NCBI RefSeq assembly: GCF_031760065.1
Contig: NZ_CP134500.1
Location: 3,472,001 to 3,536,000, forward strand
DNA: 64,000 nt
Reading direction: 5' to 3'
DNA from: Streptomyces durocortorensis
GTDB taxonomy: Bacteria > Actinomycetota > Actinomycetes > Streptomycetales > Streptomycetaceae
Shown piece after piece: positions 8,143 through 16,151 of this stretch (the first letter of the stretch is position 1; each line of letters begins with the position of its first letter). The translations under genes and the position numbers were made by a program. The notes under the pieces are model-generated. The model was not told the DNA's origin. It saw only the letters and a program-made list of their open reading frames with translations, and searched no databases.

Positions 8143-8871
8143 ATGACCACCAGCGACAGCGGCAAAGACCTCGGGCAGGGCTTCGGCGAGGACGTCGCCC
8201 TGCGGATCGCCCAGCAGCCGGAGGCCGACGAGCTGCTCGGCCGCAGCCCGCTGGCTGCCCTGGTCGGCATGCTGCTCGACCAGCAGGTGCCGATGGAGTG
8301 GGCGTTCACGGGGCCGTACACGCTCGCCGGGCGGATGGGCTCGGACGACCTGGACGCGGGGCTGATCGCCGCCCAGGACCCGGAAGCGTTCACCGCGCTG
8401 TTCACCGCCAAGCCCGCCCTGCACCGCTACCCGGGCTCCATGGCCCAGCGCGTGCAGCAGCTGTGCCAGTACCTGGTGGCGGAGTACGGCGGTGACGCGA
8501 GTGCGGTGTGGCGGGACGTTTCCTCCGGCTCGGAGCTGCTCGAACGCCTGAAGGCGCTGCCGGGGTTCGGCGAGCAGAAGGCACGGATCTTCCTGGCGTT
8601 GCTCGGCAAGCAGTTCGGCGTACGGCCCCCGGGATGGCGGGAGGCGGCGGGCCCGTACGGAGAGGCCGGATCGCGCCGCTCCGTCGCCGACATCACCGGG
8701 CCGGAGTCACTCGCCGAGGTACGCGCGTACAAGCAGGAGGCCAAGGCGGCAGCCAAGGCCGCGAAGACGGCGAAAGCGACGAAAGCAGCAAAGAAGGCCC
8801 CTGCGGCGCCGGCAAAGGCCGCGAAAAGGGCCTCCGCCACGAAGTCCGCGAAGAAGCCGCCCATGCCCTGA
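8143..8871 (+). CDS. HhH-GPD-type DNA repair protein with lysine-rich tail
   Basis: Starts at ATG 8143 (MTTSDSGKDL); an in-frame ATG at 8131 is possible. The first 190 residues resemble HhH-GPD base-excision glycosylase-like proteins, with a helix-hairpin-helix in LKALPGFGEQKARIFLALLG. The catalytic Asp expected about 17-20 residues after the hairpin is not obvious (VRPPGWREAAG occupies the site), so glycosylase activity is unproven. The last 45 residues are a histone-H1-like Lys/Ala tail (repeats of AKAAKTAK and KAAKRA) that would bind DNA non-specifically. Confidence 0.85.
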   Translation: MTTSDSGKDLGQGFGEDVALRIAQQPEADELLGRSPLAALVGMLLDQQVPMEWAFTGPYTLAGRMGSDDLDAGLIAAQDPEAFTALFTAKPALHRYPGSMAQRVQQLCQYLVAEYGGDASAVWRDVSSGSELLERLKALPGFGEQKARIFLALLGKQFGVRPPGWREAAGPYGEAGSRRSVADITGPESLAEVRAYKQEAKAAAKAAKTAKATKAAKKAPAAPAKAAKRASATKSAKKPPMP

Positions 8872-8990
8872 CGCCCTCCCGAACCGGCCACCCGACCCGG
8901 CCCAGCGGTCAGAACCAGCCACAACGGTTCACAGAAGTCACTCCGCTCGCTAGCTTTCCCTGCACATTCGTTCAGACCGGAAGGACTCCT

Positions 8991-10541
8991 GTGCACGCAA
9001 CACGTCGCAGAGCCATGGCTGTTGTGGCCGCCACCGCCCTGGCCACACCGCTTCTCCTGGCCGCGTCCCCGAACCACGGGCGCACCACGCCGCACGACCC
9101 CGCCAAGGAAGCCGCCAAGCTCTCAAGGAAGTTGGTGAAGAGCGCGTCCGCCCGCGACGCCTACCGCCACCTCCAGCAGTTCCAGGCGATAGCCGACTCG
9201 ACCGGGGGCCACCGCGCCGCAGGGTCGCTCGGTCACGACGCCTCGGCGGCGTACGTCTACCGCCAGCTCCAGCGGGCCGGGTACCAGGTCTCGTACGAGA
9301 GCTTCCGCTTCACCTACACCCAGACGCTGGCCGAAAAGCTCTCCGTGACCGCCCCGACGCCCCGCGACGTGACGATCAAGGCGATGACGTACACCCCCTC
9401 GACCGAGGTGGGCGGGGTGACGGCGGCGCTCGTCGCGGTGCCCCTCGACGAGACCACCGGCTGCGAGGCGTCCGACTACGCCGCCGCGGACTTCACCGGC
9501 GCGATCGCGCTGATCCAGCGCGGCGGCTGCACCTTCGCCGACAAGCAGGCGGCCGCCGCGGACGCCGGTGCGGTCGGAGCGGTCATCTACAACAACACCG
9601 AGGGCGTGCTCTCCGGCACGCTCGGCGAAGCCGCCGCGGGCCGTATCCCGACCGGTGGGCTCACCCAGGAGGAGGGCGAGAAGCTCGCCGCCGACCTCGC
9701 GGGCGGCGAGGTCACGGTCTCCTTCGAGATCCGCGAGCTCCAGGAGGAGCGGGGCACCCGCAACGTCATCGCCGAGACGCGCGGCGGCAGCGCGGACCGC
9801 ACCGTGATGCTCGGTGCCCACCTCGACTCGGTGACCGAGGGCCCCGGCATCAACGACAACGGGTCCGGTTCCGCCGGGCTGCTCGACGTCGCCCTGAAGC
9901 TGGCGAAGTCGAAGAGCAAGCCCGCCAACAAGGTCCGGTTCGCCTGGTGGTCGGCCGAGGAGAACGGTCTGATCGGCTCGGAGAAGTACGTCGAGGCGCT
10001 GAGCGAGAAGCAGCGCAAGCAGATCAAGCTCTACCTGAACTTCGACATGATCGCCTCGCCCAACGGCGCCCAGTTCGTCTTCGACGGCGACGACTCCGAC
10101 GGGGTCGGCGCGGGCCCGGGCCCGGAGGGATCGGCCCAACTCGAACGTGACATCAACGAGTTCCTCGACGGCAAGGGCAAGCCGCACGAGGGCACGGACT
10201 TCACCGGCCGCTCGGACTACGGTCCGTTCATCGAGGTCGGCATCCCCTCCGGCGGTACGGACACCGGGGCCGAGGGCATCAAGACGGCGGCCCAGGCCGA
10301 GGTGTTCGGCGGCGAGGCGGGGATCGCGTACGACCCCTGCTACCACGCGGCCTGCGACGACCTGAGCAACATCGACATGGGCCACTTCGACACCAACATC
10401 GACGTGATCGCCAACGCCGTCGGGACGTACGCCCACGACCTGAGCTCCCTGACCCGCCCGGTCACCCCCGCCCCCAGCACCGGCACCCCGGGCAGCGGCG
10501 GCGGCCTCCGCGAGGGCCACGGCCACGAGGTCACCGAGTGA
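8991..10541 (+). CDS. Secreted M28-family aminopeptidase with PA domain
   Basis: The GTG at 8991 follows GGAAGGA, and the encoded product begins with a signal peptide (RRRAMAVVAATALATPLLLAA). The 516-residue protein has an inserted protease-associated domain (about residues 130-225; FTGAIALIQRGGCTFADK) and an M28 zinc peptidase domain: ligand His in GAHLDS (about 277), bridging Asp in INDNGSG, catalytic pair in SAEENGL, Asp in NFDMIASPN, and His in CYHAACDDL. It resembles the Streptomyces griseus aminopeptidase family, which releases hydrophobic N-terminal residues outside the cell. A proline- and glycine-rich tail follows the catalytic domain. Confidence 0.93.
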   Translation: MHATRRRAMAVVAATALATPLLLAASPNHGRTTPHDPAKEAAKLSRKLVKSASARDAYRHLQQFQAIADSTGGHRAAGSLGHDASAAYVYRQLQRAGYQVSYESFRFTYTQTLAEKLSVTAPTPRDVTIKAMTYTPSTEVGGVTAALVAVPLDETTGCEASDYAAADFTGAIALIQRGGCTFADKQAAAADAGAVGAVIYNNTEGVLSGTLGEAAAGRIPTGGLTQEEGEKLAADLAGGEVTVSFEIRELQEERGTRNVIAETRGGSADRTVMLGAHLDSVTEGPGINDNGSGSAGLLDVALKLAKSKSKPANKVRFAWWSAEENGLIGSEKYVEALSEKQRKQIKLYLNFDMIASPNGAQFVFDGDDSDGVGAGPGPEGSAQLERDINEFLDGKGKPHEGTDFTGRSDYGPFIEVGIPSGGTDTGAEGIKTAAQAEVFGGEAGIAYDPCYHAACDDLSNIDMGHFDTNIDVIANAVGTYAHDLSSLTRPVTPAPSTGTPGSGGGLREGHGHEVTE

Positions 10542-10570
10542 CCGCCCCTTCCCGGAGCGAGTAAAGCCGT

Positions 10571-10600
10571 GAGCCCGGTACGGAACCCCGTACCGGGCTC
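10571..10600. terminator. Bidirectional hairpin terminator
   Basis: A 13-base perfect stem (GAGCCCGGTACGG) with loop AACC lies between the convergent aminopeptidase and HerA-like genes and overlaps the stop codon of the latter. Confidence 0.8.
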
Positions 10601-12272
10601 ACCGCCTGCGCCGGGCCGTGCCGAACAGCGAGCGCGAGATCTCCCGCCCCAGCTGGGTCCCCATCGAACGGGCCAGCGACCGGAACATCCCGCTGCCCAC
10701 CACCTGCTCCACCAGTGAGGCGTCGCCCTCGCGCCCCTTCGCAGGACCTCCGCCGTCCCCCTCCGGCCCCTTCACCGCCGCGTCCACCGCATCCCGGTCC
10801 GCCGCATCCCGGGCGCGCTGCTCGTCGTCCGCCGCGAGCTTCTCGTACGCCGACTCCCGGTCCACGGCCTCCGCATAGCGCCCGTACAGCACCGACCCCC
10901 GCACCGCCGCCTCCAGGACGTCCGGCGCCACCGGCCCCATCAGCGACTCCGGGGCCCGCAGCCGGGTCGCGGCCACCGGGGTCGGCGCGCCCCGTTCACT
11001 GAGCACGGTCACCACCGCCTCGCCCGTACCGAGCCCGGTCAGCACCTCCCCCAGGTCGTAGGGGGAGTCCGGGAAGGTCCTCACCGTCGCCCGCAGCGCC
11101 TTCTCATCGTCGGGCGTGAACGCGCGCAGCGCGTGCTGGACGCGGCTGCCGAGCTGGCCGAGCACAGCGGCGGGCACATCCGTGGGTGACTGGGTGACGA
11201 AGAAGATCCCGACCCCCTTCGAGCGGATCAGCCGCACGGTCCGGGTGATCGACTCCAGAAAGGCCTTCGAGGCGTCACTGAACAGCAGGTGCGCCTCATC
11301 GAAGAAGAAGACGAGCCGCGGCCGGTCCGCGTCCCCGACCTCGGGCAGATCGTGGAACAGGTCGGCCAGCAGCCACATCAGGAACGTCGAGAAGAGCTGT
11401 GGCCGGTCCTGTACGGCGGCCAGTTCCAGTACGGAGACCAGTCCGCGCCCGTCCGGGGCCTGCCGGAGCAGATCGGCCGTGTCGAACTCGGGCTCCCCGA
11501 AGAAGGGGCCCGCCCCCTGCTGCTCGAACGCGGTCACCGACCGCAGGATCACCCCGGCCGTCGCCGTCGACAGCCCGCCGATCTCCTTGAGTTCGGCCCG
11601 CCCGGTCTCCGATACGAGAAAGGCGACGACGGCCCGCAGATCCTTGAGGTCGACCAGCTCCAGGCCCTTGGCGTCCGCGTAGTGGAAGATCAGCCCGAGC
11701 GACTGCTCCTGGGTCTTGTTGAGGCCGAGCACCTTGGCCAGGAGGACCGGGCCGAAGCTGGTGACGGTCGCCCGCAGCGGGATGCCGGGGCCGATGCCGC
11801 CGAGCGCGTAGAACTCGCTCGGGAAACCCGTGGCGCGCCACTCCTGCCCCACCTGGGCTGCTCGCTCGTCCACCGCCGCCCCGCCCTCTCCCGGGGCCGA
11901 TACGCCGGAGACGTCGCCCTTGATGTCGGCGAGGAAGACGGGCACCCCGTGCGCGGAAAGCTGTTCGGCGATCAGTTGGAGGGTCTTGGTCTTGCCGGTG
12001 CCGGTGGCGCCCGCGACCAGCCCGTGCCGGTTGAGCATGGCGAGCGGGATGCGGACGGGGGCGGCGGACAGGCAGGCGCCGTCCCACAGCAGGGCGCCGA
12101 GGTCGAGGGCGTCGCCGGAGACGGCGTACCCGGCGGCGATCTCCCGCGCGGGGTCCGGCACGGGGTCCGGGTCCGAGTCGGCGCCCGGGGCCGTAGCGGG
12201 GTCCGGGTCCCCGTCGGCGCCCCGGTCCGTGCCCCCGCCCGTACCCGTTTCCGTGTTCGCGCTCCCGCTCAT
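10599..12272 (-). CDS. HerA-like/DUF853 ATPase
   Basis: The 557-residue product has an acidic, Gly/Asp/Pro-rich N-terminal 45 residues, then a HerA/FtsK-like ATPase: Walker A GATGTGKT (about 88-95), Walker B RLVFFFDEAHLLF (about 315-327), a sensor FFVTQSPTDVP and an arginine-containing stretch LGSRVQHALRAFTPDDEKA. It matches the DUF853 group of HerA-like ATPases in actinobacteria. The family is linked to DNA translocation or end processing, but no NurA nuclease gene is next to it, so its pathway is not established. Confidence 0.88.
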   Translation of the reverse strand: MSGSANTETGTGGGTDRGADGDPDPATAPGADSDPDPVPDPAREIAAGYAVSGDALDLGALLWDGACLSAAPVRIPLAMLNRHGLVAGATGTGKTKTLQLIAEQLSAHGVPVFLADIKGDVSGVSAPGEGGAAVDERAAQVGQEWRATGFPSEFYALGGIGPGIPLRATVTSFGPVLLAKVLGLNKTQEQSLGLIFHYADAKGLELVDLKDLRAVVAFLVSETGRAELKEIGGLSTATAGVILRSVTAFEQQGAGPFFGEPEFDTADLLRQAPDGRGLVSVLELAAVQDRPQLFSTFLMWLLADLFHDLPEVGDADRPRLVFFFDEAHLLFSDASKAFLESITRTVRLIRSKGVGIFFVTQSPTDVPAAVLGQLGSRVQHALRAFTPDDEKALRATVRTFPDSPYDLGEVLTGLGTGEAVVTVLSERGAPTPVAATRLRAPESLMGPVAPDVLEAAVRGSVLYGRYAEAVDRESAYEKLAADDEQRARDAADRDAVDAAVKGPEGDGGGPAKGREGDASLVEQVVGSGMFRSLARSMGTQLGREISRSLFGTARRRR

Positions 12273-12352
12273 CCTGGTGACCCCTGTCCCGGTATCTCAC
12301 GTTATGAAGCCGTATACGACCCTTGCGCAAGCATCGCAGTGAGGTTCCCTGG

Positions 12353-12382
12353 CTGCGCCCGGAGCCCCTTGCCCGGTAGGCT
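12353..12382 (+). promoter_or_regulatory. Candidate promoter for leaderless transcript
   Basis: TAGGCT (12377-12382) lies 6 bases before the GTG at 12389, with a weak -35 CTGCGC 18 bases upstream. The spacing predicts transcription starting at or next to the start codon, a leaderless mRNA, which is common in Streptomyces. No ribosome site precedes the GTG. Confidence 0.45.
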
Positions 12383-12388
12383 TTCCGT

Positions 12389-12685
12389 GTGATCTTCAAG
12401 CGCATCGGAAATGGGCGGCCTTACCCCGACCACGGCCGGGAAAGCACCCGACAGTGGGCGGATGTCGCGCCGCGTCCGGTCCGCCTGGACCAGCTCGTGA
12501 CCACCAAGGGCCAGCTGGACCTGGAGACCCTCCTCGCCGAGGACTCCACGTTCTACGGCGACCTCTTCGCCCACGTCGTGAAGTGGCAGGGCGACCTCTA
12601 CCTGGAGGACGGGCTGCACCGGGCGGTCCGGGCCGCGCTCCAGCAGCGCCAGGTGCTGCACGCCCGCGTCCTCGACCTGGGCTGA
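12389..12685 (+). CDS. Conserved small Streptomyces protein (VapB-like annotation)
   Basis: The 98-residue product begins VIFKRIGNGRPYPDHG and contains RPVRLDQLVTTKGQLDLETL and KWQGDLYLEDGLHRAVRAAL. I recall near-identical proteins in many Streptomyces genomes, sometimes labelled type II antitoxin VapB. No PIN-domain VapC gene adjoins it here: the next gene encodes a LytR_C protein. I would treat the antitoxin label with caution. The middle stretch could fold as a small alpha/beta domain; function unknown. Confidence 0.8.
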   Translation: MIFKRIGNGRPYPDHGRESTRQWADVAPRPVRLDQLVTTKGQLDLETLLAEDSTFYGDLFAHVVKWQGDLYLEDGLHRAVRAALQQRQVLHARVLDLG

Positions 12686-12846
12686 CGCCCCCGGGAGCCT
12701 CGCCCGGCCCTCTTCACCCGGCCCTCTTCACCCGTACCCGACCCTCGCCTGCCGATTCGGGCCTTTCGGGTGCTTTCGTGCGCATCCGGGTGCCATACGT
12801 TGATCATTTAGTACGCATCATCACCGGGTCGCACTACGCTGCCTCC

Positions 12847-13470
12847 ATGAGCATGCTCACTCCCCCCGGCATGGGCGGAAAGTACCGCATCACGGGCGAC
12901 ACCTACCCCCGCATGCGTCGCCCCCGGCGCCGCGGCAGGCTGGTCCTCGCGGGGGTCTGCGCCGTCGTCGCCCTCGGCCTGGCCGGCTGGGGCACGCTCC
13001 AGCTCATCGACGTCTTCACCGGCGGCGACAAGAGCGCCAACGCGGTCGGCCACCAGCGGGACTGCCCCACCCCGAAGCCGTCGGCCCCCGCCCGGGCGCT
13101 GCCGAAACCGGCCGCCATCAAGGTGAACGTCTACAACGCGACGACCCGCAGCGGCCTGGCCAAGTCCGCGGCCGAGGAGCTCAAGAAGCGCGGCTTCGCC
13201 GTCGGCGAGGTGGGCAACGCGTCCAAGGAGTACGACAAGAAGGTGCCGGGCACGGCCGTGCTGCTGGGCGCGCCGACCGCGACGAACGGGAGCTTCACCG
13301 TGCTCGGCACGCAGCTGGTGGGCACCGTGCAGAAGACCGACACCCGCAAGACCGCGGAGGTCGACCTGATCCTCGGCGCGAAGTTCAAGGCGTTCAACAC
13401 CCCGCAGGAGGCGACCGCCGCGATGGCGGCCCTGACGGCGAAGCCGTCCCCGGCCCCGTCCTCCTGCTGA
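12847..13470 (+). CDS. LytR C-terminal-domain membrane protein
   Basis: The ATG at 12847 starts a 207-residue protein with a basic cytoplasmic N-terminus (RRPRRRGRL), one membrane segment (about residues 31-53, LVLAGVCAVVALGLAGWGTLQLI), a Pro/Ala linker and an extracytoplasmic LytR_C domain (about 90-185; IKVNVYNATTRSGLAKSAAEELKKRGF). The last 20 residues are Ala/Pro/Ser-rich. LytR_C domains occur in cell-envelope proteins of the LytR-CpsA-Psr group, but the LCP catalytic domain is absent, so an envelope-associated accessory role is inferred. Confidence 0.87.
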   Translation: MSMLTPPGMGGKYRITGDTYPRMRRPRRRGRLVLAGVCAVVALGLAGWGTLQLIDVFTGGDKSANAVGHQRDCPTPKPSAPARALPKPAAIKVNVYNATTRSGLAKSAAEELKKRGFAVGEVGNASKEYDKKVPGTAVLLGAPTATNGSFTVLGTQLVGTVQKTDTRKTAEVDLILGAKFKAFNTPQEATAAMAALTAKPSPAPSSC

Positions 13471-13499
13471 GCCTGCGGGTACCCGGGGTACCCGCAGGC
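13471..13499. terminator. Bidirectional hairpin terminator before upp
   Basis: A 13-base perfect stem (GCCTGCGGGTACC) with a 3-base loop sits immediately after the LytR_C stop and just downstream of the convergent upp stop. Confidence 0.8.
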
Positions 13500-13507
13500 C
13501 CCACGGA

Positions 13508-14143
13508 CTACTCGGCCGTGCCGTACATCCGGTCACCCGCGTCGCCGAGGCCCGGCACGATGTAGCCGTGCTCGTTGAGCCGCTCGTCGACCGAGGCGGT
13601 GACGACGGTGACCGGGGTGCCCGCCAGCTCGCGCTCCATCACCTCGACGCCCTCGGGCGCCGCAAGCAGGACGACGGCGGTGACGTCGTCGGCGCCGCGC
13701 TTGATCAGCTCGCGGATCGCCGCGACGAGGGTGCCGCCGGTGGCCAGCATCGGGTCCAGGACGTAGACCTGGCGGCCGGAGAGGTCCTCGGGCATCCGCG
13801 TCGCGTACGTCTCCGCCTCCAGCGTCTCCTCGTTCCGGATCATGCCGAGGAAGCCCACCTCGGCCGTCGGCAGCAGGCGCACCATGCCGTCCAGCATGCC
13901 GAGGCCGGCGCGCAGGATCGGGACGACGAGGGGGCGGGGGTGCGACAGCTTGACCCCCGTCGTGGGCGTCACCGGGGTGTCGATGTCGACCTGCTCGGTG
14001 CGCACATCCCTGGTGGCCTCGTAGGCGAGGAGGGTGACCAGCTCGTCGGCGAGCCGCCGGAAGGTCGGGGAGTCGGTGCGCTTGTCGCGCAGCGTGGTGA
14101 GTTTGTGCGCCACCAGCGGGTGGTCGACGACGTGGATCCGCAT
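13508..14143 (-). CDS. upp: Uracil phosphoribosyltransferase
   Basis: The 211-residue product is a full-length uracil phosphoribosyltransferase that converts uracil and PRPP to UMP in pyrimidine salvage. It shows the conserved N-terminus [17 protein letters not shown], the PRPP-binding loop [15 protein letters not shown], and the C-terminal uracil-binding part [21 protein letters not shown]. Length is normal (about 208-211). It is transcribed alone, convergent with the LytR_C gene. Confidence 0.97.
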   Translation of the reverse strand: MRIHVVDHPLVAHKLTTLRDKRTDSPTFRRLADELVTLLAYEATRDVRTEQVDIDTPVTPTTGVKLSHPRPLVVPILRAGLGMLDGMVRLLPTAEVGFLGMIRNEETLEAETYATRMPEDLSGRQVYVLDPMLATGGTLVAAIRELIKRGADDVTAVVLLAAPEGVEVMERELAGTPVTVVTASVDERLNEHGYIVPGLGDAGDRMYGTAE

Positions 14144-14245
14144 GCGTCAACAGTAACCGTGCCGCCCGGCACTCTGCGCTGGCATCAACCACCTGTTCGG
14201 GGGGAAGGTGGGGGCATACGGACCCAGCATTGGGGTGGTGTGTCG

Positions 14246-14497
14246 ATGCCGCACGGGGAAGAGCAGCGGAACCCGGGCTCACGCGGGGTGGGCGACGCGC
14301 TCGACGCGCGCGACCCGCAGGGCGTGACGGGTGATGTCGAGGACGCGCAGGAGAGTGACGCGGCCCGCCGCCGCCGACGCGCCCAGTTCCTCCGCGAGCT
14401 CCACGAGGCCAAGCAGCTGCGCGACCGGGTGCAGCCGCGCCGGGCCCGTGCGGCCCGTATGCGGCAACAGATGCGGATGCGCACGTTCCGCTGGTGA
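14246..14497 (+). CDS. Small basic conserved protein
   Basis: Starts at ATG 14246 (MPHGEEQRNPG); a GTG six bases upstream is possible. The 83-residue product has a polar N-terminal half and a strongly basic, helical C-terminal half (RRRRRAQFLRELHEAKQLRD, then RRARAARMRQQMRMRTFRW). It sits between upp and the tadA companion gene, a position I recall occupied by a conserved unknown gene in Streptomyces. Arginine-rich helices suggest nucleic-acid or membrane binding, but no family function is known. Confidence 0.65.
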   Translation: MPHGEEQRNPGSRGVGDALDARDPQGVTGDVEDAQESDAARRRRRAQFLRELHEAKQLRDRVQPRRARAARMRQQMRMRTFRW

Positions 14498-14736
14498 AGC
14501 CCCGTGACGCCCTCTCGTACCACCGGCGCACTCCCCCTCTGATCGAGCCCTCACCGGCTCCGTCAGGGCGAGGGCCGACCAGGCACTCCTGGAACTGATG
14601 GCCGACGCAACGGTCGAAGAGGTCTCGCACGGCGCTTGTTTCTGCCACGATGCCGATTGGGCGGGGCTCAGGGCGGACGGATCACCGGCTGCCCTCCCGT
14701 CGGACCGATTCACCTATGACCAGTGGGAGAGTCACG

Positions 14737-15291
14737 GTGTACTTCGCCGCACTGCTCGCGCGCACCGAAGACGGGTGGGAAGCGAGCGACACAGAGCTCG
14801 ACGATGTGGAGACCCTGTCCGACCTGACGGATCTGGCCCGGGACGCCTCGGTGGACGAGGACACGGTCCTGGTCTACATCGAGCAGGAGGACGCCTGGTT
14901 CGGCGTCGTCCGGGTGGACGGTGAGGAGGACCCCCGTATCTACGTCTCGGACGCGTCCGCCGCCGCCCGCTCCTCGTACGGGGAGATCCTGCTCACCGAC
15001 GAGATGCTCGGCCGCGAACCAGGGGCCGAGGACGAGATCGCCGCTCTGGAGGAGCTCGTCGACCTCGACGGCACCGAGGACGGCGAGCCGGAACGATCCG
15101 CCCCCGGGGCCGCCGGCCCGGACGACGACGCCGCCGACCCGGACGCCGTACCGGCGGGACCGATCGGTGAGCTCGGGGTCCTCGCGGACCTCGGGATGTC
15201 CGAGAAGGAGCTGCTGACCCTGCAGACGGACGGGCTCGCGGAGATCGCGGAGGCCGTGGGAGCGTCCGACGTCCTGGAATCGGTCCGCTAG
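14737..15291 (+). CDS. tRNA adenosine deaminase-associated protein
   Basis: The GTG at 14737 has GGGAGA seven bases upstream; an ATG at 14716 in frame is less well placed. The 184-residue acidic protein (VYFAALLARTEDGWEASDTELDD...) is the conserved gene that precedes tadA in actinobacteria, annotated tRNA adenosine deaminase-associated protein. The first 100 residues look globular; an Asp/Glu/Pro linker (about 105-140) precedes a C-terminal helical part (LGMSEKELLTLQTDGLAEIA). Its biochemical role is not established; genomic coupling to tadA is the reason for the name. Confidence 0.85.
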   Translation: MYFAALLARTEDGWEASDTELDDVETLSDLTDLARDASVDEDTVLVYIEQEDAWFGVVRVDGEEDPRIYVSDASAAARSSYGEILLTDEMLGREPGAEDEIAALEELVDLDGTEDGEPERSAPGAAGPDDDAADPDAVPAGPIGELGVLADLGMSEKELLTLQTDGLAEIAEAVGASDVLESVR

Positions 15292-15307
15292 GGCAGCGCC
15301 GGGGTGC

Positions 15308-15385
15308 GCCGTCCGCAGTCCGCTGACGGTCGTGCCCTGTCCGCTGTCCGCTGTCCGCTGTCCGTCGTGCCCTGTCCGCTAGGGT
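15308..15385. repeat. Short TCCGCTG tandem repeat tract
   Basis: The 100 bases between the two tad genes contain repeated CCGCTGT/TCCGCTG units, three in direct tandem at about 15343-15366, plus two copies of GTCGTGCCCTGTCCGCT (around 15330 and 15366). It is a low-complexity intergenic tract; no palindromic structure is evident. Confidence 0.7.
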
Positions 15386-15391
15386 CCGCAG

Positions 15392-15910
15392 GTGACCGCA
15401 CCGCCTCCGCGCCCCTCACCCCCGCCCTCCCCCGGTCCCGTACCCCAGCCCGATCCGGTACGCGACCCCTGGCAGTCACCGATGCGCCGCGCCCTGGCCC
15501 AGGCCGCGCAGGCGGCGTCGGCCGGCGATGTACCGGTCGGCGCCGTCGTCCTCGGCCCCGACGGCGCGCCGCTCGCCGTCGGACACAACGAGCGCGAGGC
15601 CACCGGCGACCCGACCGCGCACGCGGAGATCCTGGCCCTGCGCCGCGCGGCCGCGGCCCACGGCGAGTGGCGGCTGACCGGCTGCACGCTCGTGGTCACC
15701 CTGGAGCCCTGCACGATGTGCGCGGGCGCGCTGGTCCAGGCCCGGGTGGACCGGGTCGTCTACGGGGCCCGGGACGAGAAGGCGGGGGCGGCCGGATCTC
15801 TCTGGGACGTCGTCCGCGACCGCCGCCTCAACCACCGTCCGGAGGTCATCGGCGGGGTGCTGGAAGCGGAGTGCGCCGAGCAGCTGACGGCCTTCTTCCG
15901 GGCGCTCTGA
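15392..15910 (+). CDS. tadA: tRNA(adenine34) deaminase TadA
   Basis: GTG start. The 172-residue product has a proline-rich N-terminal extension (about 28 residues) and then a cytidine/deoxycytidylate-type deaminase domain: zinc motif HAEILAL (His ligand and Glu proton shuttle) and PCTMCAGAL (two Cys ligands), with core start MRRALAQAAQAASAGDVPVGAVV. TadA converts A34 to inosine in tRNA-Arg(ACG). The tRNA-Ser gene lies 90 bases downstream. Essential in most bacteria. Confidence 0.95.
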   Translation: MTAPPPRPSPPPSPGPVPQPDPVRDPWQSPMRRALAQAAQAASAGDVPVGAVVLGPDGAPLAVGHNEREATGDPTAHAEILALRRAAAAHGEWRLTGCTLVVTLEPCTMCAGALVQARVDRVVYGARDEKAGAAGSLWDVVRDRRLNHRPEVIGGVLEAECAEQLTAFFRAL

Positions 15911-16000
15911 CCCCGTACGGTCGCGCGCTCCCGACCCCTGCGGTCCGGCCGCCGGGAACCGATTTCTTTCCGCGCCCCGGGATGGTCTAAGCTCTCTCTC

Positions 16001-16088
16001 GGTAGCGTGTCCGAGCGGCCGAAGGAGCTCGCCTCGAAAGCGAGTGTGGCGTAACCCGTCACCGTGGGTTCAAATCCCACCGCTACCG
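16001..16088 (+). tRNA. tRNA-Ser (CGA)
   Basis: An 88-base class II tRNA with acceptor stem GGTAGCG/CGCTACC, anticodon arm CTCGC-CTCGAAA-GCGAG giving anticodon CGA, an extended variable arm typical of serine tRNAs, and T-arm GTGGG-TTCAAAT-CCCAC. Discriminator base G; the CCA end is not encoded. It marks the left border of the accessory gene cluster. Confidence 0.97.
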
Positions 16089-16094
16089 CTTCTG

Positions 16095-16138
16095 GAACCG
16101 TCTCCGACCCGCAGCTGCGGGTCGGAGACGGTTCTTTT
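16095..16138 (+). terminator. Intrinsic terminator of tRNA-Ser
   Basis: A perfect 20-base-pair inverted repeat (5' arm from GAACCGTCTCCG) is followed by TTTT, starting seven bases after the tRNA. It is the strongest terminator in the window and may also insulate the leftward cluster transcript ending at 16152. Confidence 0.92.
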
Positions 16139-16151
16139 CGTACGGCCCCGA

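Noticed and set aside
12389..12685. VapBC toxin-antitoxin pair
   Set aside because: No PIN-domain gene is adjacent, and the next gene is an envelope protein.
16052..16090. tRNA 3' end as attachment site of an integrative element
   Set aside because: I could not find a second copy of the tRNA end at the right of the island, and there is no integrase or excisionase.
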